From G965227875 sp965227875 (lineage in GTDB: Bacteria; Pseudomonadota; Alphaproteobacteria; Rhizobiales; JAJFHC01), in assembly GCA_965227875.1 (NCBI GenBank), contig OZ245783.1, positions 372,001 to 436,000 on the forward strand: a stretch of 64,000 nucleotides of DNA. Reading direction: 5' to 3'. A program made the translations under genes and the position numbers. Each line of letters begins with the position of its first letter. Positions within the stretch are counted from its first letter, which is position 1. Positions 18,159-27,379 of the stretch are shown here, piece after piece. The notes beneath the pieces are model-generated. The model had not been told where the DNA came from. It saw only the letters and a list, made by a program, of their open reading frames with translations, and did not search any database.

Positions 18159-18575
18159 ATGGTAGAGAAATCTCACACGGCCGGCTGGTGGCCGAGCCTC
18201 TACGAGCCGCTCAGGACCATGGGCGAAAAGGTCGCCGACTGGTTCGCGCCCAGGTCGGACGCGCTTTCCCGTGAGAACGACTACGAGATCAACATCGAAC
18301 TGCCGGGTGTCGCGGCCAAGGACGTTGAGGTTTCCGTCCACGACAATAACCTCGTGGTGCATGGCGAGAAACGATCGAAGCGTGAGGAAAAGGGCGAGAC
18401 GTTCTACTTCTCGGAACGCGAGTACGGCGCCTTCCACCGGACTTTTCGCCTGCCGGCCGATGCCGACGGCGACAAGATTGACGCGCATTTCGAAAACGGC
18501 GTCCTGTGCCTGAGAATCGCACGAAAGGCGGCGTCCGCTCCCGGCGCGCGCAAGGTCGAGATCCGCGGCGGCTAG
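18159..18575 (+). CDS. Hsp20/alpha-crystallin small heat-shock protein
   Basis: A 138-residue ATP-independent chaperone. The alpha-crystallin domain spans about residues 40-135, with YEINIELPGVAAKDVEVSV, NNLVVHGEKRS, FHRTFRLPADAD and the ending FENGVLCLRIARK, the usual GVLxLxIPK-like strand. The start at MVEKSHTAGWW was chosen because GGAGG lies 5 bases ahead; a GTG at 18117 lacks such a site. An FNR-type box upstream suggests induction at low oxygen. The last four bases overlap the convergent acyl-CoA dehydrogenase gene. Confidence 0.92.
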   Translation: MVEKSHTAGWWPSLYEPLRTMGEKVADWFAPRSDALSRENDYEINIELPGVAAKDVEVSVHDNNLVVHGEKRSKREEKGETFYFSEREYGAFHRTFRLPADADGDKIDAHFENGVLCLRIARKAASAPGARKVEIRGG

Positions 18576-19711
18576 ATGTCTTCGGCCCCCAGAGCGATGA
18601 AACGCGCCAGGTGGTGGTCCGTATCGCCGAACAGGTGATCGATCATCACCAGCCGTTTCGCGAAGTGCGGCAGGGCGTATTCCCACGTGACGCCGATGCC
18701 GCCGTGCATCTGGATCGTCTCTTCCGCCACCAGGCGCCCGACCTGCCCGACGAGAGACTTGGCCGCCGACAGGGCGCGTTCGCGCTCATTGCGCTCGCTT
18801 TCGAGGGCTGCGGCCGCATGCATGACGATCGACCGGGCCTGCTCGATTTCCGTCAGCATGTCCGCCACGCGATGTTGCAGGGCCTGGAAGCTGCCGATGG
18901 GCTGGCCGAACTGTTTCCGGGTCTTGAGATAGTCGAGCGTCAGGTCGCGTGCGGTCTCCATCGCGCCCAGGGCCTCGGCACAGAGTGCGAGAATGGCCCG
19001 CCCCGCCGCCTTTTCGATGGCAGGAAATGCCGCGCCCTCGGCACCCAGCTGCGCCTCCCGCATCACCGGTGCGCCCGCGAACACGATTTCCGCGGCCCGG
19101 CCTCCATCGACGGTGGCGCAGGCGCGGCGCAGGATCCCGGGGGCGTCCGCATCGACGAGAAACAGCGCGATACCATCCTCGTCGGACCTGTCTCCCGCGA
19201 TTCGGGAGGAGACCACGAGGCGGTCGGCGCTGTCGCCATTGAGCACGACAGCCTTGTGACCATCCAGCGTCCAGCCGACATCCGTCTGCGTCGCGGTCGT
19301 TGCTACACGGGCGAGTTCGTAGCGGCTGTCCGGCTCGCCGTGGGCAAGCGCGAGCAGGCAGGTCCCCGACACGACATCGTCAAGGATCGTCTTCTGGTCC
19401 TCGGTACCCAGTTCGGCGAGGATCCCCGCGCCAAGCACGGCGCTCGCAAGGAAGGGTTCGACGACGAGGCCCCGGCCGAGCTCCTGGAAAACCGTCGAGA
19501 TATCGAACCCCGCGCCGCCGAAGCCGCCGGCCTCTTCCGGCAGCAGCGCGCCGATGATGCCGAGTTCGGCGAAGCGGCCCCACATTTCGCGGGAAAACCC
19601 TTCGTCCGTCGCCGCGGCCGCGTGCCGCGTTTCGATCGGATACTGTTCGCGGACGAAGCGGCCCAGCGTTTCGCCGAGAAGCCGCCTGTCTTCCGTCTGC
19701 TCGAAATTCAC
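18572..19711 (-). CDS. Acyl-CoA dehydrogenase (subunit 1 of an adjacent pair)
   Basis: A 379-residue acyl-CoA dehydrogenase: FAD-dependent alpha,beta-oxidation of an acyl-CoA in the cytoplasm. Seen are TRKQFGQPIGSFQALQH, the helix with MHAAAALE, and QMHGGIGVTWEYALPHFAKR, where the Glu after TW sits at the catalytic-base position. The N-domain starts normally (MNFEQTEDRRLLGETLGRF). It follows the second dehydrogenase by 21 bases on the same strand, an arrangement seen for heteromeric acyl-CoA dehydrogenases of steroid and branched-acid pathways. Substrate unknown. Confidence 0.9.
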   Translation of the reverse strand: MNFEQTEDRRLLGETLGRFVREQYPIETRHAAAATDEGFSREMWGRFAELGIIGALLPEEAGGFGGAGFDISTVFQELGRGLVVEPFLASAVLGAGILAELGTEDQKTILDDVVSGTCLLALAHGEPDSRYELARVATTATQTDVGWTLDGHKAVVLNGDSADRLVVSSRIAGDRSDEDGIALFLVDADAPGILRRACATVDGGRAAEIVFAGAPVMREAQLGAEGAAFPAIEKAAGRAILALCAEALGAMETARDLTLDYLKTRKQFGQPIGSFQALQHRVADMLTEIEQARSIVMHAAAALESERNERERALSAAKSLVGQVGRLVAEETIQMHGGIGVTWEYALPHFAKRLVMIDHLFGDTDHHLARFIALGAEDI

Positions 19712-19732
19712 TGACCCTCTCCCGTCTTCCGT

Positions 19733-20929
19733 TCAGAGGCCGAGCATCGTCTTGGCGATGATGTTGCGCTGGATTTCGTTGGATCCGCCATAGATCGACA
19801 GCTTGCGGTGGTTGAAATACTGCGACGCGACGGGACCGGCATAGTCCGGGCCGATCGGCTCCACGTTGGCTCCCTCCTCCAGGGCTTCCGGCACCAGGGG
19901 GAGCGCGTAGGGCCCAAGCGCCCGCCGGGTCAGGTCGTAGAGTTCCTGGCGGATCTGCGTGCCCTTGAGCTTGAGCATCGAGCTCTCGACACCCGGCCCG
20001 CCGCCCTTGTCGGCCTCGCAGACCAGTCGAAGATTGGTGACGCGCATCGCCGTGAGATCGATTTCCGCCCGCGCCATACGCGCGGCGAATAGCGGATCCT
20101 CGGCAAGCGGCCTGCCGCCGGACGTCTGCAAGCGCGCGATCCGCTTCAGGTTGGCCAGCGCATCGAGCGAGAACCCCACGCCGGCGATGCCTGTTCGTTC
20201 GTACTGCAGCAGGTACTTGGCGTAGGTCCAGCCCCTGTTTTCCTCGCCGACGAGGTTCTCGACCGGAACCCGGACGTCATCGAAAAACACCTCGTTGACT
20301 TCCCGGCCGCCATCGAGCGTGACGATCGGCCTTACGCTGACGCCGGGGCTCGACATGTCGATGAGCAGGAAGGAAATGCCTTCCTGCCGCTTGACGTCCG
20401 GGTCCGTCCGCACGAGGCAGAATATCCAGTCCGCGAAATGCCCGAGCGTGGTCCACGTCTTCTGCCCGTTGACGACATAGTGATCCCCGTCGCGCACCGC
20501 CCTGGTGCGCAGGGACGCCAGATCGGACCCCGCACCGGGCTCCGAGTATCCCTGGCACCACCAGTCGGTTCCGTCGAGTATTCGTGGCAGGTAGTGCTTC
20601 TTCTGGGCCTCGGACCCGAATGCGATCAGCACCGGTCCGAGCATGTTCACGCCGAACGGCAAGATCCGCGGCGCGGCCGCGAGGCAGCACTCCTCCTCGA
20701 AGATGTAACGCTGCACCGCTGTCCATCCCGGGCCGCCATGTTCGACCGGCCAGTGCCCGGCAAGCCATCCCCGCGCGTTGAGGATCGCGTGCCATTCCTC
20801 GTAGTCGGCCTTGTCGAGGGTCTGGCCCTTGCGCACTTTCCCGCTGAGACGGGCCGGTAGTTCCCTTTCCAGGAAGCCTCTCACCTCCCGGACGAAGGCC
20901 TTTTCCTCCGCGCTGAACTCCAGATCCAT
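19733..20929 (-). CDS. Acyl-CoA dehydrogenase (subunit 2 of an adjacent pair)
   Basis: A 398-residue acyl-CoA dehydrogenase. The N-domain MDLEFSAEEKAFVREVRGFL, the central substrate/flavin region CQGYSEPGAGSDLASLRT and the end SIYGGSNEIQRNIIA are all typical. It lies 21 bases ahead of a second dehydrogenase and 24 bases after the bifunctional FadJ-type gene on the same strand, so the three are likely one operon carrying the first steps of beta-oxidation. Whether the two dehydrogenases work as separate enzymes or as one mixed tetramer cannot be told here. Confidence 0.9.
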   Translation of the reverse strand: MDLEFSAEEKAFVREVRGFLERELPARLSGKVRKGQTLDKADYEEWHAILNARGWLAGHWPVEHGGPGWTAVQRYIFEEECCLAAAPRILPFGVNMLGPVLIAFGSEAQKKHYLPRILDGTDWWCQGYSEPGAGSDLASLRTRAVRDGDHYVVNGQKTWTTLGHFADWIFCLVRTDPDVKRQEGISFLLIDMSSPGVSVRPIVTLDGGREVNEVFFDDVRVPVENLVGEENRGWTYAKYLLQYERTGIAGVGFSLDALANLKRIARLQTSGGRPLAEDPLFAARMARAEIDLTAMRVTNLRLVCEADKGGGPGVESSMLKLKGTQIRQELYDLTRRALGPYALPLVPEALEEGANVEPIGPDYAGPVASQYFNHRKLSIYGGSNEIQRNIIAKTMLGL

Positions 20930-20953
20930 GGCATGGCCCTCCCGTTTCGTACC

Positions 20954-23062
20954 TCAGCCGCGGCCGTTGAGGCTTTCGAAGGTGTCGCCCCTGTCGACGA
21001 GGTCGACGAGAAGCCCCGCCGGCTGCCAGAAAAACGCATCTTCCTCGGCATACCCGCGAATGTCGGCCAGAACGCTGTACAGGCCTTTCATGTCCGCGTA
21101 CTTCATCGGCCCGCCGCGCCAGCGCGGGAAGCCGTATCCGGTGAGCTGGACCATGTCGATGTCGAGCGGCCGCAGTGCAATGCCCTCCTCGAGGACCTTC
21201 GCGGCCTCGTTGATCATCGCCGCCATGGTCCGGTTCTGGATGTCCTCGGCGGTAAACGTGCGCGGGGTGATGCCCGCCGCAGCCCGGTCCTCCGCGATCA
21301 CCGCCTCGACCTCCGGGTCGGGAGCTCCTCTGGGGTGCGCCTCGTCGTAGAGATAGAAACCGCGACCGGTCTTGCGGCCGAACCAGCCGCGTTCGCAGAT
21401 ACGGTCCGCGAATGTGGCATAGCGTTCCCGGGGATCGCGCGTGGCGGCGCGGCGCTTGCGCGTCGCCCAGCCGATGTCCAGGCCTGAGAGATCACTCACC
21501 GCATAGGGACCCATGGGATAGCCGAACGCGATCATCGCCGCGTCGACCTCGTAGGGACTCGCCCCGTCCTGCACCATGTAGTCCTGGACCTTGCGGTAGA
21601 CGGCAAGAATGCGGTTGCCGATAAAACCGTCGCAGACACCGGCCCGGACCCCGACCTTGCCAAGACGCTTGGCCAGCGCGAACCCGGTCGCCGCCACGTC
21701 CGGCGATGTCTTCTCCGCCACCACGATTTCGAGCAGACGCATCAGGTTGGCCGGTGCGAAGAAATGCAGTCCGAGCACGTCGCCCGGACGCGACGTCTCC
21801 GCGGCGATTTCGTCGATGTCGAGATAGGACGTGTTCGTCGCCAGCACCGCACCCGGCTTGCACACGCGGTCAAGCTTGCCGAACGTCTCCTTCTTCACGT
21901 CCATGTCCTCGAACACCGCCTCGATCACGAGGTCGGCGCCCCCGAGCGCTTCGAAATCCGCGCCGACGGAGAACTGCTCGTCGAGCATGGCATCGCGTTT
22001 CTCCCTGGTGAGCTTGCCGCGCGCCACGCCGCCGTCGAGAATCTCTGCAACGTTTCCTCGCCCGCGCTCCGCGCTTTCCGCATCGCGCTCGACCATCGCC
22101 ACGTTCAGGCCGCCGTTCAGCAGGGCGACGGTGATGCCGGCGCCCATGGTCCCGCCGCCGACCACACCGACCTCCGACACAGCCCGCGGTTCGACCTTTT
22201 CGAGCCCCGGCACCTTGGAGACGGCGCGTTCGGCGAAGAATGCGTGAATGAGGCCCTCACGCTGGGGCGAGTCCATGCACTGCTCGAAGAGCTCGCGTTC
22301 CTTCCTGAGCCCTTCCTCGAGCGGTAGGTCGAGGGCGGCCTCGATCGCGTCGACGGCGCGGAAGGGCGAGAACAGGCCCCGCGCCTTCCTGTCCAGCGTC
22401 TTTCGGGCGGTTTCGAATGCAGTCCGGTCTCCGCGCGCCGCGACGAGCTTGTCGTCGAGCGAACCCGTCAGGCGGACGGGCATGCCCTCGTCGACGACCC
22501 GTCGGGCGAAGACAAGTCCGGCCTCCCGTACATCGGCGTCGATCACGTCGTCGACGAGACCGAGCTCATGCGCCTCCTGGGCCTTCGCCTGGCGTCCGCT
22601 GGTGATGAGATCGAGTGAGGCCTCGACGCCCGCGAGACGCGGCGTGCGCTGCGTTCCGCCCGCGCCGGGGATGATCCCCAGAAGCACTTCCGGCAGGCCA
22701 ACCCGGGCGGACGGCACCGCCACGCGGTAATGGCACCCGAGCGCCACTTCCAGCCCGCCGCCGAGCGCCGTGCCGTGCAGGGCGGCGATGACGGGTTTTG
22801 CGGTATTCTCGATGTCGCGGATGACGTCGGTCAGCATCGGCGGCTGGATCGGTTTGCCGAACTCCCGGATGTCCGCGCCCGCGATGAAGGTCCGGCCTGC
22901 ACCGACGATAACGATGGCCTTCACTGCATCGTCGCCGGCAAGCTGCCCGACCGCCTCCCGGAGACCTTCGCGCACCGACTGGCTCAAGGCGTTGACCGGC
23001 GGATTGTCGATCGTGACCACGCCAATATCGCCTTCGTGGGAAATGCCTACCGGTCCGCTCAT
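20954..23062 (-). CDS. Bifunctional enoyl-CoA hydratase/3-hydroxyacyl-CoA dehydrogenase (FadJ/FadB-type)
   Basis: A 702-residue fusion. Residues 1-200 are a crotonase domain with both catalytic Glu motifs intact (TALGGGLEVALG and GLPEVLLGIIPGAGGTQR). From about residue 300 comes the NAD-binding domain GVVGGGTMGAGITVALLNGG, then the hydroxyacyl dehydrogenase C-domains with the HFFAPANLM motif (catalytic His) and ending in SLNGRG. It hydrates enoyl-CoA and oxidises the 3-hydroxyacyl-CoA. The start MSGPVGISHEG has AGGAG 7 bases ahead; the longer frame to 23194 is not supported. No thiolase gene follows, so the cycle must be closed by one elsewhere. Confidence 0.93.
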   Translation of the reverse strand: MSGPVGISHEGDIGVVTIDNPPVNALSQSVREGLREAVGQLAGDDAVKAIVIVGAGRTFIAGADIREFGKPIQPPMLTDVIRDIENTAKPVIAALHGTALGGGLEVALGCHYRVAVPSARVGLPEVLLGIIPGAGGTQRTPRLAGVEASLDLITSGRQAKAQEAHELGLVDDVIDADVREAGLVFARRVVDEGMPVRLTGSLDDKLVAARGDRTAFETARKTLDRKARGLFSPFRAVDAIEAALDLPLEEGLRKERELFEQCMDSPQREGLIHAFFAERAVSKVPGLEKVEPRAVSEVGVVGGGTMGAGITVALLNGGLNVAMVERDAESAERGRGNVAEILDGGVARGKLTREKRDAMLDEQFSVGADFEALGGADLVIEAVFEDMDVKKETFGKLDRVCKPGAVLATNTSYLDIDEIAAETSRPGDVLGLHFFAPANLMRLLEIVVAEKTSPDVAATGFALAKRLGKVGVRAGVCDGFIGNRILAVYRKVQDYMVQDGASPYEVDAAMIAFGYPMGPYAVSDLSGLDIGWATRKRRAATRDPRERYATFADRICERGWFGRKTGRGFYLYDEAHPRGAPDPEVEAVIAEDRAAAGITPRTFTAEDIQNRTMAAMINEAAKVLEEGIALRPLDIDMVQLTGYGFPRWRGGPMKYADMKGLYSVLADIRGYAEEDAFFWQPAGLLVDLVDRGDTFESLNGRG

Positions 23063-23227
23063 TCCTGAACTCCTGCATTGATGGAACGCTTTGGCGAGAC
23101 AATACCGCCCGGCATGAAACCTGACCAGTATCGACACGGCCGCGATTGCGGGATAGTTCACTGACATCCGACACGAGGCCGGCGCACTAAACACCGCCGA
23201 CCGCTACACCTTCTGAAAGGCTCCGCA

Positions 23228-24214
23228 ATGGAATACGTTCGCCTCGGCAAGACTGGTCTCAAGGTCTCGCGCCTGTGCCTTGGATGCATGTCCTACGGCA
23301 ATCCGGAGTGGAACAACTGGCACTGGGTGCGCAACGAGGATGAAAGCCGGCCCTTCATCAAGGCCGCCCTCGACGCCGGCATCAATTTCTTCGACACCGC
23401 GAACTACTATTCGCTGGGCGCGAGCGAGGAAGTCGTGGGGCGCGCGCTCAACGACATGATCCCCCGCGACCAGGTCGTGATCGCCACCAAGGTCCGCCTG
23501 GCGATGGGCGACGCCCCGACACAGGTCGGCCTCAGTAGAAAGCACATTCTCGACCAGATCGACGCGTCGCTCAGCAGGCTCGGTACCGACTATGTCGACC
23601 TGCTCCAGATTCACCGGTGGGACTACGACACGCCAATCGAGGAAACGCTCGAAGCGCTGAACGACATCGTGCGCGCCGGAAAGGTCCGCTATATCGGTGC
23701 GTCGTCCATGTGGGCCTGGCAGTTCATGAAAGCGCTCGGCATTTCGCGCGCCAATGGCTGGGCGGAGTTCGTCTCCATGCAGAACTTCTACAACCTCGCC
23801 TATCGCGAGGAGGAACGCGAGATGATCCCGCTCTGCATTTCGGAGGGCATCGGCCTGATACCCTGGAGCCCGGTGGCCCGCGGTTTCCTCGCCGGAAACC
23901 GGCCGAAAGGAACGGACCCTGCCACGGCGCGGGCGCAATCGGACCATATCGGCGAAGGCTATTTCGGCACCGACCAGGATTACCGCGTCCTCGATGCGGT
24001 CACCTCCGTGGCCGAACGGCTCGGCGTCTCCAACTACCAGGTGGCGCTTGCCTGGATCCTGCGCCAGCCCGGTATCACGTCACCCATCATCGGCGCCACC
24101 AAGCCGCATCATCTGGGCGAGGCGACCGCCGCGCTCGACCTTGAGCTCGACGAGGCGACCTGCGCGAAACTCGAGGCGCCCTACGTCACGCGTCCGGCCC
24201 AGGGGCACCAGTAG
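23228..24214 (+). CDS. Aldo/keto reductase
   Basis: A 328-residue NADPH-dependent oxidoreductase of the YajO/voltage-channel-beta branch. The tetrad residues are visible: Asp and Tyr in FFDTANYYSLGASEEVVG, Lys in VIATKVRL, His in LLQIHRWDYDTP. The cofactor loop near the end (SPIIGATKPHHLGE) is also standard. AAAGG lies 9 bases before the start. It is divergent from the beta-oxidation genes, and its end overlaps the convergent peptidase gene by 29 bases. The physiological substrate is unknown. Confidence 0.92.
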   Translation: MEYVRLGKTGLKVSRLCLGCMSYGNPEWNNWHWVRNEDESRPFIKAALDAGINFFDTANYYSLGASEEVVGRALNDMIPRDQVVIATKVRLAMGDAPTQVGLSRKHILDQIDASLSRLGTDYVDLLQIHRWDYDTPIEETLEALNDIVRAGKVRYIGASSMWAWQFMKALGISRANGWAEFVSMQNFYNLAYREEEREMIPLCISEGIGLIPWSPVARGFLAGNRPKGTDPATARAQSDHIGEGYFGTDQDYRVLDAVTSVAERLGVSNYQVALAWILRQPGITSPIIGATKPHHLGEATAALDLELDEATCAKLEAPYVTRPAQGHQ

Positions 24215-25643
24215 CTGCCTGGCGGCGGTCGTTCTGCGGACCGCCCCGAGCGCCGATGTCCCAGTACAGCCCGGTCATGACCCGCAGGGCGGACCGCGCG
24301 ATCTCGAGGGGCATGTGTTCGTCGGGCGCATGTTGCGAACAGCCCGCGTAGGAGTGCGGAATCCAGATCGCCGGCAGGCCGAGCAAATCCGTGAAGAGAT
24401 CGTTGCAGATCGAGCCGCCCATGCTCGGGACGATCGCCGGCGGCGCGCCGTGCGTTCGTTCGATCGACCCCGCGACGAAGCTCGCCCATGGATCGTCAGG
24501 GTCCGTGCGTGACGCCGCAAAACCCGCCGCGTTGCCTTCCGGAGCCGCCCTGATCTCGACGGCACCGAAGCCGCACTGGTCGAGATGCCGGCGCAACGCG
24601 GGCAGGATGTCGGCCGGTTCCGTACCGGCCACGTAGCGGAGCTGGCAATGGGCGCGCGCCTCGCCGTTGATCGCGTTGACCGGGTGGTCCGGGTCGCCCG
24701 TTATCATGGCGAGAACAGCGAAACTGTTGGACGCATAAACCTTGCCGGCGGGCGTCAGTCCGGGTTCGCCCCATGCAGGATCGATGTCCGGTGCGCCCGG
24801 CCCGCCTGAGACTTCGAGGCCTTCGAGCGCCCGGCGGACCGAAACCGGCATTTCGGGAGGCCTCCAGCCGTCGACGAGTACCTGCCCGCCCGGCGTCGTC
24901 AGGGACGCGATCACATGCGCGAGCACGATCGCGGGATCGGCGATCAGCCCGCCCCAGTTGCCGGAATGGTGCGCACCATCGCGAAACCGCACCACCAGAT
25001 CGAAATTCTCCGCCCCGCGGGCGCCCAGCGTCAAAGTCGGCCTCGCCGGATCGGCGCGCGGCCCGTCGGAAGCGATGAAGACATCGGCGGAAAAGAGACC
25101 GCGATGCGCCTCGATGATCTCGCGGAGGCCGGGCGACCCGGTCTCCTCGCCCGTTTCGATGATGAACTTGGCGTTGAATCCAAGCGATCCGCGCTGATCC
25201 AGTACAAGACGCAGGGCGGCCATGTTGATCGTGTGCTGGCCCTTGTTGTCGGCGACGCCGCGGCCGTAGAGCAGCCCGTCCGATTCTGCGAGCGTCCAGG
25301 GTCCCAAGCCCTTCGTCCAGCGCTCGTCCTGGCCGAGTATGACGTCGCCGTGACCATATCCGAGGACGTTGGGAAGATGCGGACCTTCGTCTCGCGTCGC
25401 CAGGAGAACGGGCCCACCGCCGGCCGGATTGTCGAAACGCCTGACATCGAACCCCATCGCCTCGAAGGCCGGTGTCATCTCGCTTTCCAGGTAAGCGGAC
25501 AGTTCAGGGCCGGAGTCCGGTCGCTGGCTTTCGCTGCGGATGGCGACCCGACGGGCCAGTTCGGCGACGAAGGATCCGCCTTCCAGATAGGCATCCGCCG
25601 CGGCGAGGGCCGCCGGCCGGCCGGTTTCCGCGTCCATGTTCAT
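24186..25643 (-). CDS. M20-family metallopeptidase/deacylase
   Basis: A 485-residue two-domain zinc hydrolase. The metal ligands are seen in order: His in GYGHGDVI, Asp in GRGVADNKGQ, the Glu pair in ETGEETGS (base and ligand), Asp in IASDGPRA, and a final His in GCSQHAPDEH. A lid/dimerisation domain lies between about residues 215 and 370. Such enzymes cleave dipeptides or acyl-amino acids in the cytoplasm; no signal peptide is seen. It overlaps the end of the convergent aldo/keto reductase gene by 29 bases. Specificity unknown. Confidence 0.9.
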   Translation of the reverse strand: MNMDAETGRPAALAAADAYLEGGSFVAELARRVAIRSESQRPDSGPELSAYLESEMTPAFEAMGFDVRRFDNPAGGGPVLLATRDEGPHLPNVLGYGHGDVILGQDERWTKGLGPWTLAESDGLLYGRGVADNKGQHTINMAALRLVLDQRGSLGFNAKFIIETGEETGSPGLREIIEAHRGLFSADVFIASDGPRADPARPTLTLGARGAENFDLVVRFRDGAHHSGNWGGLIADPAIVLAHVIASLTTPGGQVLVDGWRPPEMPVSVRRALEGLEVSGGPGAPDIDPAWGEPGLTPAGKVYASNSFAVLAMITGDPDHPVNAINGEARAHCQLRYVAGTEPADILPALRRHLDQCGFGAVEIRAAPEGNAAGFAASRTDPDDPWASFVAGSIERTHGAPPAIVPSMGGSICNDLFTDLLGLPAIWIPHSYAGCSQHAPDEHMPLEIARSALRVMTGLYWDIGARGGPQNDRRQAATGAPGPDA

Positions 25644-25733
25644 GTCTCGAGTTCTCCGGGTGGGGCTTTGTCGTGCCGGAACAAACAGGCGGCGGCCCGG
25701 TTGTCACAGACAATTGAAACACAGGAGAACAAT

Positions 25734-26294
25734 ATGACCGACATCAAATCTTCCCGCGTGCTCATCATGGCGACGGACGGGTTCGAACAATCCGAGCTCG
25801 CCGTCCCGCTCGAAAAACTCCGTGAAGCCGGCGCGACCGTCGAGATCGCATCGCCGGATGGAGAGGACATAACCGGCTGGGACGAAAAGAACTGGGGCAA
25901 GACCTTCGAGGCCGATCTCAAGATTTCCGACGTCGACACCGGTTCCTACGACGCGCTTGTCCTGCCGGGCGGACAGATGAACCCCGATATCCTGCGGGCG
26001 AACGCCGAAGCGGTGGCCGTGGTGAAATCCTTCGTGGAAGACGGCCGCGTGGTGGCCGCCATCTGTCACGCTCCCTGGCTGCTCATCGAAGCCGATGTCA
26101 TCAGGGGCCGGGACGCGACCTCCTATGGCTCGATCCGGACCGATCTCGTGAATGCCGGCGCCAACTGGAAGGACGAAGAGGTCGTCGTCGACAACGGCAT
26201 CGTCACCAGCAGGTCGCCCGCGGACCTCGACGCTTTTGTCGGCAAGATCGTGGAAGAGATCGAAGAGGGGCGCCACGAGCGCCACGCCGCATAG
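25734..26294 (+). CDS. DJ-1/PfpI-family protein (YhbO-like)
   Basis: A 186-residue PfpI/DJ-1-type protein. The nucleophile elbow AAICHAPWLLIEA carries the conserved Cys-His pair (C111, H112), and the Glu partner is in the early GFEQSELAVPLEKL segment. Members act as chaperone, deglycase or glyoxalase-type stress proteins; the old protease label is not safe. AGGAG precedes the ATG. It leads a small stress-related group with a YciE-like protein and a DUF3008 protein. The start coordinate was set by counting back from the stop. Confidence 0.9.
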   Translation: MTDIKSSRVLIMATDGFEQSELAVPLEKLREAGATVEIASPDGEDITGWDEKNWGKTFEADLKISDVDTGSYDALVLPGGQMNPDILRANAEAVAVVKSFVEDGRVVAAICHAPWLLIEADVIRGRDATSYGSIRTDLVNAGANWKDEEVVVDNGIVTSRSPADLDAFVGKIVEEIEEGRHERHAA

Positions 26295-26516
26295 GCCCTG
26301 GTCCGTTCACGCCCGCGGCGGACGAAACCATGGAACGGTCGTCCGCCTCGCAAGTTGGAGTCACATGGTGACGGCCGCATATCAATCAGATGTGACGGTA
26401 CGGAAAACATGACGGTTTTTCTGATTTCCTGTCATGGCCAACGAAACGGCAGACGAGTTCCTGTCCCGTCTGCGGCCGTCACCTGGAACAAAACCAGTTA
26501 CAAGGAGGATCGCGTC

Positions 26517-27011
26517 ATGATCCAGACGTCTCTCAAGGACATTTATGTCCACCAGCTGCAGGACCTTCACAGCGCGAACGGGCAGTGCCTGGAAATCGTG
26601 CGGGAACTTGCCGGGAAAGCGAAGAATCAGGAACTCAGGAATGCGCTCGAGGCCGGCGTCGAAGGTATCCGCGACGGCCAGCACGTTCTTTCCGTGCTGA
26701 TCCGCCATCATGGCGGGGACGCGGGTGCGACCACCTGCAAGGCGATGGAAGGTCTGGTGAAGGAAGCGAGGATCCACGTCCTCGAGACGGAGTTCGAGAG
26801 CGACGATGTGCGCGACGCCGTCATTATCGCCCAGTACCAGCGCATGGTACACTATGCCATTGCCGGTTACGGCTGCCTTGTCGCCTTCGCGCGTAAGCTC
26901 GAACTGGACAAGGAAGCCGACAAGATCCGCAATTGTCTCGACCAGACGACCGATGGCGACCGGCACATGACGGAGATTGCCGTCACGGCCGTGAACGAAT
27001 CCGCGGCCTGA
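26517..27011 (+). CDS. YciE/DUF892-like ferritin-fold protein
   Basis: A 164-residue all-helical protein resembling the YciE/YciF (DUF892) ferritin-like family of stress proteins. The opening LKDIYVHQLQDLHSANGQ and the later MVHYAIAGYGCLVAFARKLEL match the family layout. The expected carboxylate and His positions in helices 1 and 2 (as in YSAENQ and HLxET of the family) read HSANGQ and VEGIRD here, so the di-metal site may be changed or absent. A strong site AGGAGG precedes the start. It sits between a DJ-1-type gene and a DUF3008 gene, a common stress grouping. Confidence 0.75.
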   Translation: MIQTSLKDIYVHQLQDLHSANGQCLEIVRELAGKAKNQELRNALEAGVEGIRDGQHVLSVLIRHHGGDAGATTCKAMEGLVKEARIHVLETEFESDDVRDAVIIAQYQRMVHYAIAGYGCLVAFARKLELDKEADKIRNCLDQTTDGDRHMTEIAVTAVNESAA

Positions 27012-27052
27012 CGAGAGATATCTCCCGTCCCGTCCAGGAAGGAGTATGAGCG

Positions 27053-27241
27053 ATGCCAGCGAAATCCAAGGCCCAGCAAAAGGCCGCGGGCGCCGCACTG
27101 GCGGCCAAGCGCGGTCAACTCAGGTCAAGTGACCTCGAAGGTGCATCCAGGAGCATGTTCGACAGCATGACGGAGAAGGAACTGGAAGAAATCGCCGGAA
27201 CCGACAGGAGCGGCCTCCCCGACAAGGTCGACGGCGACTGA
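27053..27241 (+). CDS. Small DUF3008-like protein
   Basis: A 62-residue protein starting MPAKSKAQQKAAGAALAAKR and containing SMTEKELEEIAGT and GLP near the end, the pattern of the DUF3008 family. It is strongly charged and without hydrophobic segments. The family has no firm function and often lies by stress or ferritin-like genes, as here. GGAG stands 8 to 12 bases ahead of the ATG. Confidence 0.85.
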   Translation: MPAKSKAQQKAAGAALAAKRGQLRSSDLEGASRSMFDSMTEKELEEIAGTDRSGLPDKVDGD

Positions 27242-27379
27242 CCGTAACAGGTCGGCCAAGCGGCGACGGGAAACCCGCGCCCAGAACGGAAGGCACCGCA
27301 CCGAATTCGGGGATGCCCTTTTCTGGCGGACGGCAGCCTGCTAGCCTGTGCGGGTATCCCTCCCGCAAGGCTTGTCCTC

